Source of the DNA: Hyphomicrobiales bacterium
GTDB taxonomy: Bacteria > Pseudomonadota > Alphaproteobacteria > Rhizobiales > Beijerinckiaceae
Assembly (NCBI GenBank): GCA_027483505.1
Contig: JAIXUP010000009.1
Location: 231,728 to 295,727 of the forward strand
Length of the DNA stretch: 64,000 nt
Reading direction: 5' to 3'
Below the pieces are notes generated by a model, which saw only the letters and a list, made by a program, of their open reading frames with translations, had not been told where the DNA came from and searched no databases. The first letter of the stretch is position 1. Each line of letters starts with the position of its first letter. This document shows positions 17,041-26,212 of this stretch, one piece after another. Made by a program: the position numbers and the translations under genes.

Positions 17041-17948
17041 GGAGCCTTGAGCACGCTTTGGTCCAGCAGGCCGATCCCGCCCGTGGGCGTCAGGCCGCGG
17101 CGCTCCAGCGTGATCGGACCATCGCCGAAGCGGAACAGGTGCCAGCCGGCGTGTTCGCCATGGCCGCGTGGTCCCATCGAGCATGATGCCACGCCGACGA
17201 CCGGGATCATGTGCGATGGCCCATTGAGCCAGGCGAGCGAGGTGCGGTGGTTGTGGCCGTGCACGACGAGTTCGGCGCCAGCCCTCGCAAGCATGGCCTC
17301 CAATGCCGCCGCGTCCTTGAGTTCGCGACCCGGCTTGGCCCCTCCGATCTGAGGCGGGTGGTGGATCAGGATCACGCGGGTGAGCCCCTGCCGGCCGGCG
17401 TAGTGCAGCAGCATTTCGGCCTTTTCGAGCTGGTCTGCTCCCAGCCGGCCCCAGGCCATCAGGGGGCCTGTCGGAACGGCCGAGGTGAGGCCGATCAAGG
17501 CCAGCGGCCCGCGGCGCTTCAGCCAGGGATAACCCGTTGCGCCGTCGTCCGAGGTGGACCATGGCCGCATGTGGTCGTCCAGCGCGTGCAGGCTTGCCGG
17601 GACATAGGCGTCATGATTGCCGGGCACAAAGCTGACGCGGTCCCTCGGGCCGAGGCGGCCGAGAAAGGCGGTGGCGGTCGGGAACTCGGCTGCAAGGCCG
17701 ATATGGGTCACGTCCCCGGTGCAGGCGATGTGATCGGGATTGTGCGCCGCGATGTCGTCAAGAACGCGCCCGAGCAGGGCCATGTCGTGCAGCCGCCGGC
17801 GCGAGCGCACCCAGTTGGCATAACCGATGGCGCGCTTGCCCATCAGATCGACCGGCCTGATCCTCGGCATCGGGTTGAGGTGTGGGTCGGAGAGATGCGC
17901 GAGCGTGAAAACCAAGGCTGGCCCCTGTTGCTTGTCGGGACCCTGCAT
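17037..17948 (-). CDS. metallophosphoesterase, calcineurin-like
   Basis: A 303-residue dinuclear metal phosphoesterase. All motifs are present in order: DPHLN (D-x-H), GDVTH, GNHDAY, HHPP and HGHNH. There is no signal peptide, so it is cytoplasmic. Cyclic nucleotide, lipid-intermediate or other diester substrates are all possible; the family does not settle this. The start is uncertain: ATG 17948 is used, TTG 17954 and a TTG further in (before VFTLAHLSD) are alternatives. The start lies directly downstream of a strong terminator that ends a 39-residue gene, and the hairpin's 3' arm supplies the only GGGG near the start. Expression could therefore depend on readthrough. Confidence 0.88.
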   Translation of the reverse strand: MQGPDKQQGPALVFTLAHLSDPHLNPMPRIRPVDLMGKRAIGYANWVRSRRRLHDMALLGRVLDDIAAHNPDHIACTGDVTHIGLAAEFPTATAFLGRLGPRDRVSFVPGNHDAYVPASLHALDDHMRPWSTSDDGATGYPWLKRRGPLALIGLTSAVPTGPLMAWGRLGADQLEKAEMLLHYAGRQGLTRVILIHHPPQIGGAKPGRELKDAAALEAMLARAGAELVVHGHNHRTSLAWLNGPSHMIPVVGVASCSMGPRGHGEHAGWHLFRFGDGPITLERRGLTPTGGIGLLDQSVLKAP

Positions 17949-17952
17949 CAGC

Positions 17953-17979
17953 AAAAAGCCCCGGACTGATCCGGGGCTT
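17953..17979 (-). terminator. strong Rho-independent terminator before the metallophosphoesterase
   Basis: Perfect 10-bp arms AAGCCCCGGA and TCCGGGGCTT with a 4-base loop; on the minus strand the hairpin is followed directly by a run of T. It ends transcription of the 39-codon gene at 18031-18150 and abuts the phosphoesterase start, so it can also serve as an attenuator or hide that gene's ribosome-binding site. Confidence 0.85.
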
Positions 17980-18030
17980 GGCCTGTCAGACGCTGCCAGT
18001 CAAGCCATCAGGGCCTGAACCGCGTCGGCT

Positions 18031-18150
18031 TCAGCTGCCGGTTCGGGGGATCAGCGCCGACACGATCACCGGATCGGTCAACGTCACGGCCGGCTGCCAT
18101 ACATAGGCCTTGGGCGCGGTGAACATGGAAATCAGGGTTGCGAGAAACAT
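18031..18150 (-). CDS. 39-residue small protein, own ribosome-binding site and terminator
   Basis: A short frame starting at ATG 18150 encodes MFLATLISMFTAPKAYVWQP and 19 further residues ending IPRTGS. AAAGGA lies about 8 bases upstream, and a strong terminator starts about 50 bases after the stop, so the transcript is a self-contained unit. The N-terminus (residues 1-11) is hydrophobic but too short for a sure membrane helix. It is not similar to any family I recognise. It is divergent from the NUDIX gene with a dyad between. It could also be a leader peptide controlling the phosphoesterase. The unit is well supported; translation is likely but unproven. Confidence 0.55.
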   Translation of the reverse strand: MFLATLISMFTAPKAYVWQPAVTLTDPVIVSALIPRTGS

Positions 18151-18207
18151 GGTCGTGGTCCTTTGATTCGGTGGGTCACTGCGACCTGCGTGGCCGCTCC
18201 TGACATC

Positions 18208-18224
18208 ACTATGAACCGCATAGT
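18208..18224. promoter_or_regulatory. ACTATG-N5-CATAGT dyad in a divergent promoter region
   Basis: Perfect 6-bp arms separated by AACCG lie midway between the 39-residue gene (minus) and the NUDIX gene (plus), 58 bases from the first start and about 52 from the second. This is a plausible operator. No regulator gene is adjacent. Confidence 0.35.
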
Positions 18225-18275
18225 CTTCATTTGTGTTGCAAGAATGGCATGTCTTGGCTGTATCTTGGATCTAGT

Positions 18276-18788
18276 ATGCAAAAAACGCACGAAAAATGGA
18301 TCGATCACGGCAAAGCCACTGACCTGCTGCTGCCAAACCGCGTGCTGCAATGGCTGCTCCACCGCTGGTTCCTGACCACCCGCGCGATGACGCTGGGGGT
18401 CCGGGCGATGATTCTCGATGCCGAAGACCAGGTTCTTCTGGTTGAGCATACCTATACGGCGGGCTGGCACCTGCCGGGCGGCGGGGTCGAGATCGGCGAG
18501 ACGCTCGAGGCGGCCCTGGCAAAGGAGTTGCGGGAAGAGGCGGGCGTCAGCCTGCTGGGTGCAGCGGCCCTGCATGGCGTCTTTCTGAATGAGCGGCTCG
18601 GACGGCGAGATCATGTCGCCGTTTTCGTGGTGCGTGACTTCGACTGGAACGGGCCTCCTCCGCCGACACGGGAGATCAGGGCGGCGCGCTTCTTCCCGCT
18701 TGATGCGCTGCCTGTCGGCACCTCGCGGGCGACGCGCAGCCGATTGGCGGAGGTCCTTGAGGACGCGCCGCGCTCCGCACTCTGGTAG
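18276..18788 (+). CDS. NUDIX hydrolase
   Basis: A 170-residue NUDIX protein. The box is complete: GGGVEIGETLEAALAKEL followed by REEAGV, with the REEAG glutamates for magnesium. It is preceded by HLPG. Such enzymes cleave nucleoside diphosphates linked to another group; the ADP-ribose/dNTP-type substrate cannot be assigned. About 30 residues precede the domain, with WLLHRWFLTTRAMTLGVRAM, a feature of a common alphaproteobacterial subgroup. ATG 18276 lacks a clear ribosome-binding site; in-frame ATG 18249 is an alternative. Confidence 0.87.
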   Translation: MQKTHEKWIDHGKATDLLLPNRVLQWLLHRWFLTTRAMTLGVRAMILDAEDQVLLVEHTYTAGWHLPGGGVEIGETLEAALAKELREEAGVSLLGAAALHGVFLNERLGRRDHVAVFVVRDFDWNGPPPPTREIRAARFFPLDALPVGTSRATRSRLAEVLEDAPRSALW

Positions 18789-18841
18789 ACGCCGGGTCAT
18801 GGACGCGGGGGTGCGTGCATGGTAGGTGGCCCGCGCCGAAC

Positions 18842-19360
18842 ATGACCCGCCTCGATTTCGCCATTCGCCCAGAATCTCCGCTCGATGACGACGCGATCGA
18901 GCGTCTGCATGAACGTGCCTTCGGGCCGGGCCGCTATGCACGCACGGCCTTCAGGCTGCGCGAGGGGCGGGGCGCGGCGACACCGCAGTTCTGTTTTTCC
19001 GCGCTGGTCGGCAGCCTGCTGGTTGGATCGGTGCGCCAGTCGCCGGTGCTGGCCGGCGCCGTGCCGGCGCTGATCCTGGGACCGTTGACAGTGGACCCAT
19101 CCTTCGAGGGTGTCGGCATCGGTTCGGCCCTGATGCGGACAGGCATGAGCAGCGCGGCCGCAGCAGGAGAGACGCTGGTTCTGCTGGTTGGCGACGAACC
19201 CTATTATCGCCGCTTCGGCTTTGGCGTCGTCCCTGCAGGTCAGCTTGTGCTGCCCGGGCCTGTCAATCCGGCGCGCTTCCTTGCCGCCGAGCTGGCGCCG
19301 GGGGCGCTTGCCGCGGCAAGGGGGGCGGTGCGTCCGCGGCCCGCGCCGCCCGGACAGTGA
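18842..19360 (+). CDS. GNAT family N-acetyltransferase
   Basis: A 172-residue acetyltransferase. The acetyl-CoA site is seen as LTVDPSFEGVGIGSALMRTG (Q/RxxGxG/A-like GVGIGSAL), then VLLVGDEPYYRRFGF, the YY-RFGF segment common to the YhbS-like subgroup. The N-terminus IRPESPLDDDAIERLHERAF is the usual first strand and helix. The acceptor is unknown. The start at ATG 18842 has only a weak ribosome-binding site; GTG 18815 is possible. It ends 3 bases before the convergent VWA-like gene. Confidence 0.85.
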   Translation: MTRLDFAIRPESPLDDDAIERLHERAFGPGRYARTAFRLREGRGAATPQFCFSALVGSLLVGSVRQSPVLAGAVPALILGPLTVDPSFEGVGIGSALMRTGMSSAAAAGETLVLLVGDEPYYRRFGFGVVPAGQLVLPGPVNPARFLAAELAPGALAAARGAVRPRPAPPGQ

Positions 19361-19363
19361 AGG

Positions 19364-21460
19364 TCAGGCCTCGGCCTTGCGCCGCCAGCTGCGCCGGCCG
19401 CCTTCACCGAGCCAGCCCGCGATCAGGGCGCCGAGCAGAAGGGCAAGGCCCGCCATGCCGAGGAACATCGGCATCAGCGAGACGCCGCGCACGATGCCTG
19501 AATCGCTGATGCGCAGGCCGATCCAGTCCCCGCCAGCCAGCCTTGTGCCGGAGCGCACAGGAACGATCCGGGGCAAGTCAACGTCTGAGCCGACCTCGCG
19601 TCCGATGCGGCGGGTCGATCCGGCGAGCGTTTCGGACACCGGCCGCAGACGGGCCGGATCGCTGAGTACGTCGACGAATTCGCGCGGATTGTCGCTGCCG
19701 ACGCTGACGAAGGCCACGAGCTGGTCCGACTGCAGTCGGTGCAGCCCCAGTTCCGTTGCCTGCAGGCGCGCTGTGAACAGGCCCGGTTTCTCGCTGGCCA
19801 GCGGCAGCGAGCGAGCGGTGCCGCTCGGCCCGGTGATGGTGACGGCGCCGGGCGCGTCACCCAGCGTTTGCCGTTCGATCTCGACCGTGCGGCCGCGCGT
19901 GACCGCACGGAGCGCCTCTTCCTCCAGGCTTGGCTCCTTCATCAGCCAGTGGCTGAGGCGGCGCAGCAGATCAAGATGCGGGCCACCCTCGCGATAACCG
20001 CGGGCCCAGAGCCAGGCGTGGTCCGACAGGAACAGGCCGACCCGGCCCTTGCCCTCGCGCGAGGTGATCAGAAGCGGGCGGTCGCCGGGGCCGGACATCA
20101 CCACATCGCCGTCATTGGCGCGGGCAGAGATCAGCCTCAGCCATTCACCCCAGCGCGGCGGCTCGACCTCGGAACCGGCAAGGTCGCGCGTCACCGGATG
20201 CCGCTTGCCGCGGTCGGTAATCCGCGCGCGATAGGCTTCCTCGATGGTGCGCCCGTCCGGCTGCGCCGGCAGGACCGCCGACAGCGGCGTGCGGTAGAGC
20301 GTGCCTGTTCCCGAGAATTCGGGGCCAGCCGCCACCATCAGCGCGCCGCCATCGCGGACATAGCGCACGATGTTTTCGAAGTAGACCAGCGGCAGGATCG
20401 ACGTGTTGGCATAGCGGTCGAAGATGATCAGGTCGAATTCCTTGATCTTGGTCTGGAACAGGTCCCTCACCGGAAAGGCGATCAGCGACAGTTCGTTGAT
20501 CGGGGTGCCGTCCTGCTTCTCCGGCGGGCGCAGAATGGTGAAATGCACCAGATCGATGTTGGCGTCGGACTTGAGCAGGTTGCGCCAGGTGCGCTCTCCG
20601 GCATGGGGTTCGCCCGAGACCAGCAACACGCGGAGCTTGTCGCGTACGCCTTCGATGGTGATGACCGCGCGGTTGTTGGCGGTGGTCAATTCATTGGGCA
20701 GGGCCTCAGCCTCGACTTCGATGAGATTCGGCCCGCCACGGTCGATGCGGACGGACAATTCGAGCGGCTCGCCGGTCCTGACGCTGCGTTGGACCAGCAC
20801 CTCGCCGTCGCGGCGGACGACGAGCCGGCCGGAGCCGGTGCCGTTCTTTTCGTCGACCTTCAGCCTGATCGTGACTGTCTTGCCGACGATGCCGAAGCGT
20901 GGCGTGTCGATCAGTGTCACGCGCCGGTCGATTTCGCTGTCACGGCCCGTGATCAGGGCGTGGAGCGGGGCCTTCAGGCCCAGCGCCTGACCGGAGGCGG
21001 GCATGTCATGCACCACGCCGTCGGTGATGAAGATCGCGCCGGCCACGCGCTCGGCGGGGACGTCCGCCAGCGTCGCGTTGAGGGCCTCGAACAGACGTGT
21101 GCCGTCATTGGCGCCGTCGCCGTCCCCGACCTCGACAAAGCGTGGCTCGACCTGCGGGATGCTGGCCAGCTGCCGTTCGAGCGCCGCACGGGCGCGCTGG
21201 GTCTGCTCGGCCCGGTCGGCAAGCCGGTTCGACCCTGAGCGATCGACCACGACGGCGACCACGTCCTTGACCGGCTCGCGCTCCTCGCGCACCAGCGAGG
21301 GATCGGCCAGCGCGCCGAGCAGGGCCAGCAGCGCCACAGCGCGCAGGACGCCGCGGCCACGCTGGAAATACAGCGCCGCCGCAACGCCGAGCAGGGCCAC
21401 CGCGGCCAGAGCCGCGAACAGCCAGACCGGGACGAGGGGTGAAAGGCTGATGCTGTACAC
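19364..21460 (-). CDS. membrane protein with VWA-like and glutamine-amidotransferase-like domains, fourth gene of the MoxR operon
   Basis: A 698-residue protein with two N-terminal membrane helices (about 10-32 and 37-53), a VWA-like domain beginning VVVDRSGSNRLADR (MIDAS DxSxS), beta domains, and a class I glutamine amidotransferase-like segment around LLVSGEPHAGERTWRNLL and IIFDRY..YVRDGGALMVAAGPEF, then a C-terminal membrane helix (about 660-685). It probably works in the periplasm beside the membrane. It starts with GTG 21460, 3 bases after the BatA-DUF4159 gene. Families of this architecture go with MoxR ATPases and are thought to act as a membrane-associated chaperone or quality-control complex; details are unknown. 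Confidence 0.8.
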   Translation of the reverse strand: MYSISLSPLVPVWLFAALAAVALLGVAAALYFQRGRGVLRAVALLALLGALADPSLVREEREPVKDVVAVVVDRSGSNRLADRAEQTQRARAALERQLASIPQVEPRFVEVGDGDGANDGTRLFEALNATLADVPAERVAGAIFITDGVVHDMPASGQALGLKAPLHALITGRDSEIDRRVTLIDTPRFGIVGKTVTIRLKVDEKNGTGSGRLVVRRDGEVLVQRSVRTGEPLELSVRIDRGGPNLIEVEAEALPNELTTANNRAVITIEGVRDKLRVLLVSGEPHAGERTWRNLLKSDANIDLVHFTILRPPEKQDGTPINELSLIAFPVRDLFQTKIKEFDLIIFDRYANTSILPLVYFENIVRYVRDGGALMVAAGPEFSGTGTLYRTPLSAVLPAQPDGRTIEEAYRARITDRGKRHPVTRDLAGSEVEPPRWGEWLRLISARANDGDVVMSGPGDRPLLITSREGKGRVGLFLSDHAWLWARGYREGGPHLDLLRRLSHWLMKEPSLEEEALRAVTRGRTVEIERQTLGDAPGAVTITGPSGTARSLPLASEKPGLFTARLQATELGLHRLQSDQLVAFVSVGSDNPREFVDVLSDPARLRPVSETLAGSTRRIGREVGSDVDLPRIVPVRSGTRLAGGDWIGLRISDSGIVRGVSLMPMFLGMAGLALLLGALIAGWLGEGGRRSWRRKAEA

Positions 21461-21463
21461 GGC

Positions 21464-24265
21464 CTACTGCCCCAGACGTTCGAGAAGCGCCGGCACGTGC
21501 ACCTGATCCGCCTTGTAGTTGCCGGTCAGCGCGTACATCACGAGGTTGACGCCGCCACGCAGCGACATCTCGCGCTGGCGCGGGCTGGAGCCCTGCAGCG
21601 GAAACAGGGGGCCGCCGCGCCTGTCCGTGGCCCAGGCGGCGGCAAGATCGTTCGAAGTGATGACCAGCGGCGAGACACCATCGCTCGCGCGGGCCGGGCC
21701 GCGTCCGTCCGGGCCGGGAGGCGGCAGCACCTCGACCCATGTCTGGCCCCGGTCATAGCGGCCGGGAAAGGCCTCGATCAGATAGAACGTCTTGGTCAGG
21801 ACATGATCGCGCGGGACCGGCTCCAGTTCCGGCACATCGACGATGGCGAGCATCTGGCGCAGGTACTCGCTTTCCGGCGTTGTGCGGCCCGGGCGCTGGC
21901 TGTCGCCGTCCCGGGTGTCGAAGATCACGAAGCCGCCGCCCTTCATGAAGGCGTCGAGCCGGCGCATCGTGTCGGCGCCGGGGAGCGGCCTGCCCGCCAC
22001 GATGGGCCAGTACAGGATCGGGTAAAGTCCGAGCTCGTCGCGGGCCGGATCGACAGCGACGGGCTCGCCGGGTTCGAGGGCCGTCCGTGCCGACAGTGCG
22101 GCGGTGAGGCCTTCAAGCCCGGCCTTGCTCGTGTCATCGACGCGGCGGTCGCCGGTCGTCACATAGGCCAGCCGCGTCGCGCTGGCCGCCGCCACCTGCT
22201 CACGCGTGACGGGCGGAAGAGCGTCCTGGGCCCGCGCTGTGATCGGCATGACATGAACGGCGCCGATGGCGCCAAGTGCGATCATCAGCGACGCCGCCGC
22301 CGCGCGTGGGCGGAGCGCCTTGAGCCTGCCGCCGAGCCAGAGCGTCGCCAGCGTGTCGGCAGCGAGCAGGAGCAGCGCCAGCACGAGCAACGGCGGACGC
22401 AGATCGCGCGTCTGCGCCGGTTCGATCTGGCGCGTGGCGATGCCGGCTGCGGCGAAGTCGAGGGGAACCGGGCGGTCGGAGGATTTCAAGGTGTTCACCG
22501 CCAGGGTTGCGCCGCGCGGACCATAGAAGCCGGGCGGATGGGGATGGATGGCGCGGTCGGCATAGGTGCGCGGCACGGGCCGGGCCGTTGCGGGCGGGGC
22601 GCGGAAGATGCCCTGACCATCGAGCACGAGCACAGGCGAGACGGTCTCGACACGGCTTTCGCCCGTTGCGTCTGCGTCGGCGATGGCGGAGCCGGACAGC
22701 GACACGATGCGCTTGAGCATGTCGACGAACAGGCCGGAGAGCGGCAGGCTTGACCAGGTCGTGTCGGCGGTGACGTGAAACAGCACCACAAGGCCCTGGC
22801 CGCGACGCTCGGCGGTGACGATCGGCGTGCCGTCAATCAGGGCGGCCCAGACCTTGCGTGACAGATCGCCGTCCGGCTCGGCCAGGATCTGCCGTGTGAC
22901 CGTCACCTCCTCACGGGTGCTGAGCTCGGCGAAAGGCCCTTCACGCGAGAACGGTGCGAGCGTCTTCGGGGCATCCCAGGACAGGGCGCCGCCGAGGCTG
23001 CGGCCGCCCCTTCGCAAGCGCACCGGCGTCAGATCGTCGGAGGCGGCGGCAAGGCGCGGGCCGGCGAAGCGGACCAGCACGCCGCCGCGCTGGATGAAGC
23101 CGCCGATGCGCTCGGCGACCTCCTTGTCGAGGCCGCCCACGTCCGCCAGCATCAGCACCGAGAGGCTCTGGTCGAGCAGTTGCCCGATCGGATCGGCGAC
23201 GCCGGCGCGCGGCTCGCGCACATCGGCGAAAGGCTGCAGGGCGCGCGACAGGTAGAAGGTCGGCGACAGGAGCGGCTGGGCCAGATCGGCGGTGACGCCG
23301 GTGACCAGACCGACACGGCGGCGCTTGGCGCTGTCGTCGACCAGCAGCACAGCTCCGGCAGATCGTTCGCCGACGATTTCGATGCGGGTGACGGCGTTGC
23401 GCACCTCGATCGGCAGCTGGAAGGTGGCCGTCGCCTCCGTGGCGGTGGCGGCAAGAAGCGTTTCGGTCTCTCCGACCACGATGCCGCGCTGGTCGCTGGC
23501 GCGGACCTGCACGGTCGACGGCGCGCCGGCCTGGGCGCGGACGATCTTCACGGTCAGTGCATTGGCGAGGTTTTCGACATCCGCGAGAAACAGCTTGTTG
23601 GCCGCCGTTGCAGAATGGGCCGTGACGGTGCCGCCGCGCGCCATCTGTTTGAGATCATTGGAGAATGTCTGATCGGCATCGAGCCGGATGCCATCGCTGA
23701 TCCAGGCGATTTCGGTCGTCGGCGCCACTGTCAGCAGCGACTGCAGTTCGGCCATGTGCAGGCGGCGGTCCGGCATGTGGGGCCTGAGCTGCAGGGCGCG
23801 CAGGCGTTCCTCCGCTTCGGCTGGAGTCCCGAGCGCGATCTGGGCGGGGACTTCGGCAAGGCCGACCAGCGCGACGCCGCGTCCTTCGCGGCCCGCGGCC
23901 GCGATGAGTTCGCCGGCAAGGCGGACGCGCTGGGGCCAGTCGCGGGCGGCGGGAGCGCCGTTGTCGACCAGAACCAGCAGCGGCGCGCTGCTCGCCGTTT
24001 CGGTGGACGCGCGCGGATTGAGGACCGGGCCGGCCACGGCCAGGATCGCCAGCGCCGCGATTGCCATGCGCAGCGCCAGCAGCCACCACGGCGTGCGGGC
24101 CGGCGTTTCGCGCTTGGGCATGATGTCGGCCATCAGCTTCAGCGGCGGGAAGGCGATGCGCTGGGGGCGGGGCGGCGTGACGCGCAGCAGCCACCACAGC
24201 GCGGGCAGCGCCACGAGCGCCGAGAGCACGATCGGGGCGGCGAAGGCTAGCGGCAGTCCGAGCAT
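21464..24265 (-). CDS. BatA-type N-terminal domain plus DUF4159 membrane protein
   Basis: A 933-residue protein. The first 85 residues are the BatA (aerotolerance regulator) N-terminal domain with two helices, FAAPIVLSALVALPALWWLL and WWLLALRMAIAALAILAVAG, separated by PPLKLMADI. A VWA-like region follows (LLVLVDNGAPAARDW, with DNG instead of DxSxS). Two more membrane helices near 610-665 precede a DUF4159 domain from about 695, with LAYVTTGDRRVDD and FDTRDGD. It is the third gene of the MoxR operon, 13 bases behind DUF58. The degenerate MIDAS suggests a structural rather than metal-dependent binding role. Confidence 0.87.
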   Translation of the reverse strand: MLGLPLAFAAPIVLSALVALPALWWLLRVTPPRPQRIAFPPLKLMADIMPKRETPARTPWWLLALRMAIAALAILAVAGPVLNPRASTETASSAPLLVLVDNGAPAARDWPQRVRLAGELIAAAGREGRGVALVGLAEVPAQIALGTPAEAEERLRALQLRPHMPDRRLHMAELQSLLTVAPTTEIAWISDGIRLDADQTFSNDLKQMARGGTVTAHSATAANKLFLADVENLANALTVKIVRAQAGAPSTVQVRASDQRGIVVGETETLLAATATEATATFQLPIEVRNAVTRIEIVGERSAGAVLLVDDSAKRRRVGLVTGVTADLAQPLLSPTFYLSRALQPFADVREPRAGVADPIGQLLDQSLSVLMLADVGGLDKEVAERIGGFIQRGGVLVRFAGPRLAAASDDLTPVRLRRGGRSLGGALSWDAPKTLAPFSREGPFAELSTREEVTVTRQILAEPDGDLSRKVWAALIDGTPIVTAERRGQGLVVLFHVTADTTWSSLPLSGLFVDMLKRIVSLSGSAIADADATGESRVETVSPVLVLDGQGIFRAPPATARPVPRTYADRAIHPHPPGFYGPRGATLAVNTLKSSDRPVPLDFAAAGIATRQIEPAQTRDLRPPLLVLALLLLAADTLATLWLGGRLKALRPRAAAASLMIALGAIGAVHVMPITARAQDALPPVTREQVAAASATRLAYVTTGDRRVDDTSKAGLEGLTAALSARTALEPGEPVAVDPARDELGLYPILYWPIVAGRPLPGADTMRRLDAFMKGGGFVIFDTRDGDSQRPGRTTPESEYLRQMLAIVDVPELEPVPRDHVLTKTFYLIEAFPGRYDRGQTWVEVLPPPGPDGRGPARASDGVSPLVITSNDLAAAWATDRRGGPLFPLQGSSPRQREMSLRGGVNLVMYALTGNYKADQVHVPALLERLGQ

Positions 24266-24278
24266 GACGCCATCTCCC

Positions 24279-25196
24279 TCACGCTGCCCGCATGTCGCGC
24301 GCCGAACTGATCAGCGAAGCGACCCGCAGCGCCGCCTCGCTGGCGTTGCGGTCGGTGTGGTGGCTCGTGAAGGTCCAGCCGAGCTTGCGGCAGGCCGATG
24401 CGATCGCCTCGCGATGTTCCGCGATGCGAAGCTTGTATTCCTTGCCCCAGGCTCCGGCGTCGCCGACGTCGAGCCTCAGCTCCGATTCAAGGTCGAGCAG
24501 TTCGGCCTGTCCGGCAAAGGGAAAGGTCTCCTCGACCGGGTCGATGATCATGACCAGATGGCCGCGACCGCCGGCCGCGCCGATGGCGCCGAGGGCGGCC
24601 ATCACCCTGTCGAGCGGCGTCAGCCAGTCGCTGATCAGCACGGCCTCGTCGAGCCTGCCGATGGGCCGGGCCGGCGGCAGGTCGGCGTCGAGGCCTGCCT
24701 TGTCCTGCGCGATGATCTCCACCAGCCGCTCGACCACGCGGCGCGAGGCGATGGGGCGGCTGAGCCCGAGCAGGCCGACCCGTTCGCCGCCATCGACCAT
24801 GGCGTCCGCCAGCGCCAACTGCAGGACAAGGGCACGATCCACCTTCGATGCCTGCGCCAGGGATGAAGCGAAGCCCATCGAGGCCGAGCGGTCGGCCCAG
24901 ATCCAGATGGTGTGCGATGCTTCCCATTCGCGTTCGCGCACATAAAGACGGTTGTCGCGGGCCGAGCGCCGCCAGTCGACGCCACCAGCGGCTTCGCCGG
25001 GCATCAGCATGCGGTACTGCCAGAAGGTCTCGCCGGGTCCGGCCTTGCGGCGACCATGCACGCCATTGACGAAGGCCGAGACGCGGCGTGCCTCAAGCGC
25101 GATCCGGGGCAAACGATGCGACAGTTCCAGCGCAAGTTCGCTGTCGCGCGCTCCGGGCGTGCGCTGTGCCTCAGCCAGGATCGTGGTCTTCACCAT
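24279..25196 (-). CDS. DUF58 domain protein
   Basis: A 305-residue soluble protein of the DUF58 family. The family hallmark is the segment MPGEAAGGVDWRRSARDNRLYVRE, and the C-terminal half is VWA-like with IWADRSASM (DxSxS). DUF58 proteins accompany MoxR ATPases and are thought to be their substrate-recruiting partners. It starts 11 bases after the moxR gene stop, second in the four-gene operon. The cytoplasmic location and absence of membrane helices distinguish it from the two proteins after it. Confidence 0.92.
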   Translation of the reverse strand: MVKTTILAEAQRTPGARDSELALELSHRLPRIALEARRVSAFVNGVHGRRKAGPGETFWQYRMLMPGEAAGGVDWRRSARDNRLYVREREWEASHTIWIWADRSASMGFASSLAQASKVDRALVLQLALADAMVDGGERVGLLGLSRPIASRRVVERLVEIIAQDKAGLDADLPPARPIGRLDEAVLISDWLTPLDRVMAALGAIGAAGGRGHLVMIIDPVEETFPFAGQAELLDLESELRLDVGDAGAWGKEYKLRIAEHREAIASACRKLGWTFTSHHTDRNASEAALRVASLISSARDMRAA

Positions 25197-25207
25197 GCGC
25201 GCGGCCG

Positions 25208-26212
25208 TCAGCCCAGCCTGCCGATGAGCGTCTTGATCACGCCGTCGACAGTCTCGCCATCGGCCCTCGCGCCAAACGTCAGCGCGATGCGGTGCTTCAG
25301 GATCGGGCCGGCGAGGGCGGCGACATCATCCACGGATGGCGCGAGGCGGCCCTGCAGCAGGGCGCGGGCACGTACGGCGAGGGCCAGCGACTGGCTGGCG
25401 CGCGGACCGGCGCCCCAGGCGAGCTTGGCGGCGTGGGGCTGGTCGATCGCGTCAGGCCGCGCGGCGCGGACGAGATCGAGGATGGCCTCGATCACGCTGT
25501 CGCCGACCGGCAGGCGGCGCACCAGACGCTGGGCGGCCTGAAGCTGCTCGGTGTTCATGGCGGCGGCGGGTTTTGCGCCTTCGATGCCGGTGGTCTCGAT
25601 CAGCACGCGGCGTTCGGCCTCGCGGTCGGGATAGCCGACATCGATCTGCATCAGGAACCGGTCAAGCTGGGCCTCGGGCAGCGGATAGGTGCCTTCCTGC
25701 TCGATCGGGTTCTGGGTGGCGAGTACATGGAAGGGCCTTGGCAGGTCATGGCGCTCGCCGGCGATTGTGACATGGTTCTCCTGCATCGCCTGCAGCAGAG
25801 CGGACTGGGTGCGCGGCGAGGCGCGGTTGATTTCGTCGGCCATCAAAAGCTGCGTGAAGATCGGCCCCTTGACAAAGCGGAACTGGCGGCGGCCCTCAGG
25901 CGTTTCGTCCAGCACCTCCGTGCCGAGAATGTCGGACGGCATCAGGTCCGGGGTGAACTGGACCCGGCGCGCCGTGATCCCGAGCACAGTGCCCATGGTC
26001 TCGACAAGCCGTGTCTTGGCGAGGCCGGGAAGCCCGACAAGCAGGCCGTGGCCGCCGGCAAGCACCGTGATCAATGCCAGGTCGACCACATCGCCCTGCC
26101 CGAAGATGGCCTTGCCGATTTCGGTGCGGGCCTTGCTGATGGAGGTCAGGGCGGCATGGGCGGCGTCGGCGACAGCTTTGTCGAAATCAACGGCTTCGGT
26201 GGCTGTGCTCAT
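25208..26212 (-). CDS. MoxR family AAA+ ATPase
   Basis: A 334-residue AAA+ ATPase, the first gene of the MoxR / DUF58 / DUF4159 / VWA operon. Walker A-like GLPGLAKT, Walker B LLMADEINRA and sensor 1 ATQNPIEQEGTYPLPEAQLDRF are all present. MoxR proteins remodel or activate VWA-domain partners, often linked with envelope stress. GAGGAG precedes ATG 26212 and marks the start, which rejects a 17-residue longer frame. A divergent gap of 236 bp to the DUF1285 gene should hold its promoter. Confidence 0.94.
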   Translation of the reverse strand: MSTATEAVDFDKAVADAAHAALTSISKARTEIGKAIFGQGDVVDLALITVLAGGHGLLVGLPGLAKTRLVETMGTVLGITARRVQFTPDLMPSDILGTEVLDETPEGRRQFRFVKGPIFTQLLMADEINRASPRTQSALLQAMQENHVTIAGERHDLPRPFHVLATQNPIEQEGTYPLPEAQLDRFLMQIDVGYPDREAERRVLIETTGIEGAKPAAAMNTEQLQAAQRLVRRLPVGDSVIEAILDLVRAARPDAIDQPHAAKLAWGAGPRASQSLALAVRARALLQGRLAPSVDDVAALAGPILKHRIALTFGARADGETVDGVIKTLIGRLG

